Assembly (NCBI RefSeq): GCF_002727185.1
Contig: NZ_NIZW01000003.1
Coordinates: 265,095-329,094 of the forward strand
Length of the DNA: 64,000 nt
DNA from: Rhodopirellula bahusiensis
GTDB lineage: Bacteria > Planctomycetota > Planctomycetia > Pirellulales > Pirellulaceae
Direction: 5' to 3'
Each line of letters begins with the position of its first letter. The first letter of the stretch is position 1. Made by a program: the position numbers and the translations under genes. Of this stretch, positions 61,789-64,000 are shown piece after piece. The notes under the pieces were generated by a model that did no database searches, was not told where the DNA came from, and worked only from the letters and a program-made list of their open reading frames with translations.

Positions 61789-63678
61789 GTGACCAAAGGT
61801 CGACCCAGTGCAGGTCGTTCGATGGTTCGATGGGCTTTGGGTCATCGAGCTCGGCGGATTTTGTGCGCCGGCGGAATGGTCCTGACAATGGTACCGGCGA
61901 TCAGTTCGTTGGGTTGCCGTGCTTCGCGGGCATTGCCTGAAACGCTCGGCAATCGCACCGCTCACGTCGATCAGATCATGTCGCGAGTGGACGCCGGGGC
62001 ACCGCCGGAGACGCTCACGACTCCCGTCATCGCACCGCTGACATTGCGAGATCCCGAGGCTTTGGCCAAAGCGGATTATCGAGACCTGACGCTGCAGCAG
62101 GCTCTCAATCAAGCGATGAGCAACAGCGAGGTCTTGCGAGACCTGAACGCAACCGTGCTGCGAGCACCCGAGACGGTGACGACGGATGAGAGCCCTGGTT
62201 TGGTTCAAACCGACCCGCAGTTGGGCATGGAGGCCGCGCTCTCGGCGTTTGATGCGCAGCTCACCGCAGTGGGAACTTGGCAGAACAACGACCGTCGGTT
62301 CAACAACCGGTTCTTTGGCGGTGGTGCCAACGCGTTCAAGCAAGATGTGCATGATTACGTGCTGCAGTTGTCTAAGCGAACGGCAACGGGTGCGGAGATC
62401 AGTCTGCGAAGCATCACCGATTACGACGCAAACAACGCGACGGGCAACTTGACGCCCAGTGCTTGGCAAACGCAACTGCATGCCGAATTGCGGCAACCAT
62501 TGCTGCAGGGCGGCGGGTTGGCATTCAACCGGATCGCCGGGCCGGCGGCTTTGCCGGGTGTGTACAACGGTGTGTTGATTGCGAAAACAAACAGCGATAT
62601 CTCCAACGCACAATTTCGCGAAGACGCTCGCAACTATCTCAGCAATGTCGTCAATGCGTACTGGGATTTGTACTTCGCTTATCGTGATGTCGACGCCAAG
62701 CAAGAAGCAGTCGCTCGTAGCCTGGAGACTTGGCGAAGCTACGACGCACAGAAGTCATCGAACCGACGTGGCGGTTCGGCGGAAGCACTTGCGAGAGAAC
62801 AGTACTACCGGTTTGTGTCGGAGTTACAAGATGCGATTGCTGGCAAGCTGATTCAGCGAACTCAAACCAACAACTCTACCTCTGGCGGCACGTTCGCGGG
62901 TGTCACGGGAGTCCAAGCGGCGGAGCGTCGTTTGCGTTTGCTGATTGGATTGCCGATCGCCGATGGGCAACTGCTGCGTCCTGTCGACGAGCCCTTGTCG
63001 GCTCCGTTGATCTTTGACTCTCAATCGTTGGCCGTTGACGCGTTGCGAATGCGGAGCGAATTGCAGCAGCAACGGTTGCTGGTCAAACGCCGAGAGTTGG
63101 AAGTCATTGCGGCGAAGAACTTTCAGCTGCCAACCTTGGACTTGGTCACCACGTATCGGCTGCGCGGTCTCGGCAAGGATTTGGCGGGTAGCGATTCCGC
63201 GTTCAACGAACTTGGGACTGGCGACTACCAAGAGTACGAGGCCGGAGTCGAGTTCCGAATGCCGGTCGGTTTTCGTCAGGCACACGCCGCGGTGCAGCAC
63301 GCCAAGATCCAGGTGGCACGTGAGCGGGCGGTGTTGCGAGAGCAAGAGCGGCAGATCACCCATGACTTGCTGGCCGTCATCGCGGAGACAGAACGGGCAT
63401 ACGCCCAAATGGAAACCAACCTGAATCGCTACCTGGCTTCGAAGGACGCACTGGATGCTCTCGAGGCCAACCGCAAGGCAGGTTTGCCGATCAGTTTGGA
63501 GCAACTGCTCGACGCCCAGCGACGGCTCAACGAATCACAAACTCGCTATCACTTGGCGATGACCGAGTACATGATCGCGGCCAAAAACGTGTATTTCGAA
63601 TCCGGCACGCTGCTCGAAAACTGCCACGTCGGAATCATCGGCGACACGGTCAAAGCGCTGCCAGCTATCTCGGAGTAG
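61789..63678 (+). CDS. TolC-family outer-membrane efflux lipoprotein
   Basis: A 629-residue protein. It starts with a GTG and a basic, then hydrophobic leader; CAGGMVLTMVPAISSLGC ends in a lipobox. Its two-fold pattern of outer-membrane efflux proteins includes LTLQQALNQAMSNSEVL and, in the second half, ALRMRSELQQQRLLVKRRE with LAVIAETERAYAQMETNLN. It has the beta segments and long coiled helices of a trimeric tunnel. It is divergent from the three-gene adaptor operon and is the likely outer-membrane exit of that system. The stop codon TAG overlaps the first hairpin that follows. Confidence 0.88.
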   Translation: MTKGRPSAGRSMVRWALGHRARRILCAGGMVLTMVPAISSLGCRASRALPETLGNRTAHVDQIMSRVDAGAPPETLTTPVIAPLTLRDPEALAKADYRDLTLQQALNQAMSNSEVLRDLNATVLRAPETVTTDESPGLVQTDPQLGMEAALSAFDAQLTAVGTWQNNDRRFNNRFFGGGANAFKQDVHDYVLQLSKRTATGAEISLRSITDYDANNATGNLTPSAWQTQLHAELRQPLLQGGGLAFNRIAGPAALPGVYNGVLIAKTNSDISNAQFREDARNYLSNVVNAYWDLYFAYRDVDAKQEAVARSLETWRSYDAQKSSNRRGGSAEALAREQYYRFVSELQDAIAGKLIQRTQTNNSTSGGTFAGVTGVQAAERRLRLLIGLPIADGQLLRPVDEPLSAPLIFDSQSLAVDALRMRSELQQQRLLVKRRELEVIAAKNFQLPTLDLVTTYRLRGLGKDLAGSDSAFNELGTGDYQEYEAGVEFRMPVGFRQAHAAVQHAKIQVARERAVLREQERQITHDLLAVIAETERAYAQMETNLNRYLASKDALDALEANRKAGLPISLEQLLDAQRRLNESQTRYHLAMTEYMIAAKNVYFESGTLLENCHVGIIGDTVKALPAISE

Positions 63679-63700
63679 CCGACAGAGGGCCTCTGTCGGC
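63678..63700. repeat. Palindromic hairpin after the tolC-like gene
   Basis: GCCGACAGAG, loop GGC, CTCTGTCGGC is a perfect 10-bp stem. It overlaps the stop codon and could end transcription, although no T-run follows. Confidence 0.6.
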
Positions 63701-63724
63701 GACATGATTGGCGTGTCGAGTGTA

Positions 63725-63747
63725 GCCGACGGAGGCTCTCCGTCGGC
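63725..63747. repeat. Second palindromic hairpin of the same family
   Basis: GCCGACGGAG, loop GCT, CTCCGTCGGC is again a perfect 10-bp stem. The changes relative to the first copy are compensatory (A to G with T to C), so the fold is kept. Confidence 0.6.
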
Positions 63748-63839
63748 CTGAGCGCAACCCAGCGCAGGAAGGGATTGGTTTCCCAAGTAGGTCCGAGGCG
63801 ATGAGTTTGCCGATGTCTGCTGCATTGCCGGCGTGTTTT

Positions 63840-63862
63840 GCCGACAGAGGGCCTCTGTCGGC
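63840..63862. repeat. Third palindromic hairpin, intron target
   Basis: An exact copy of the first hairpin (GCCGACAGAG-GGC-CTCTGTCGGC). The group II intron begins 2 bp after it. Between 63748 and 63839 I see no gene or structure. Confidence 0.6.
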
Positions 63863-63864
63863 TA

Positions 63865-64000
63865 GTGCGCCTGCAAAGGCGATTGAATTGTCAGGTGAAA
63901 GTCCTGACCGGGGAATTCGTTACCGCCCCGTAGCTGATGGTAACTGCGTTTTCAACAGAAAGGGTGGAGAGCAACCAAAAGCGAATGAGCAGTCCGTAAC
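63865..64000 (+). mobile_element. Group II intron, 5' end (cut by window edge)
   Basis: The element starts GTGCGCC, the GTGYG consensus of group II introns, with an immediate stem GCGCC / GGCG and a hairpin TCAGG-TGAAAGT-CCTGA. The latter two match the start of domain I in bacterial group IIC introns. AGCGAATGAGCAGTCCGTAAC closes the window and also looks like domain I sequence. Insertion just after a stem-loop fits group IIC target choice. The reverse transcriptase and 3' domains lie beyond the window. Confidence 0.72.

Overview
The window looks like a chromosomal segment of a marine planctomycete, probably Rhodopirellula or a close relative. This is inferred from gene families, not from a database search. 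The pointers are three giant extracellular proteins that carry an LE-x-R-x-L motif instead of a plain signal peptide, a membrane Ser/Thr kinase fused to WD40 repeats with DWG in place of DFG, a formaldehyde-activating enzyme, Tat-type leaders, a dockerin-bearing cadherin protein, and intergenic spaces filled with small inverted-repeat elements.

Layout. 1-5413: 3' part of a giant cadherin/dockerin protein, followed 18 bp later by a RecQ-family helicase (to 7420). 7421-12433: hisH, an unknown protein, a Tat-exported TIM-barrel isomerase-like protein and an SBF-like transporter, separated by miniature TIR elements (one nested in another). 12434-16794: the RNA-repair regulon, with rtcR (CARF + sigma54 activator) divergent from rtcB-rtcA and a good -24/-12 promoter between them. 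17168-17459: a decayed Uma2-family gene fragment touching the old end of a CRISPR array. 17460-21205: a CRISPR array of 52 repeats and 51 spacers. 21206-31707: leader and a complete type I-G (formerly I-U) cas operon on the minus strand, in the order cas3 (HD at the C-terminus), csx17, csb1, csb2, cas2, cas4-cas1. 32503-36663: a large SNF2 helicase. 36995-48175: a HEAT-repeat lipoprotein, fae, a giant SdrD/Cna-B + FG-GAP protein, a WD40 protein, a zinc-ribbon-like membrane protein, a DEDD exonuclease and a Cys-rich exported protein. 48471-56850: an LE-x-R surface protein overlapping a 1926-residue kinase/WD40 protein. 56869-63678: a three-gene overlapping operon (GAF-like/HlyD, HlyD, PqqD-like/M50/HlyD) divergent from a TolC-family lipoprotein, together a possible envelope-spanning exporter with no ATPase in view. 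63679-64000: palindromic hairpins, with the 5' end of a group II intron starting two bases after one of them.

How the genes work together. The cas operon reads straight into the leader and array, so interference, adaptation and crRNA production lie on one strand. The array records a switch in the last base of the repeat: 25 older repeats have one base and 27 newer repeats have the other. RtcR senses RNA damage through its CARF domain and should drive rtcBA from the sigma54 site. The M50/HlyD/TolC cluster and the kinase, with its Thr-Val heptad track and translationally coupled surface protein, are the least explained systems here.
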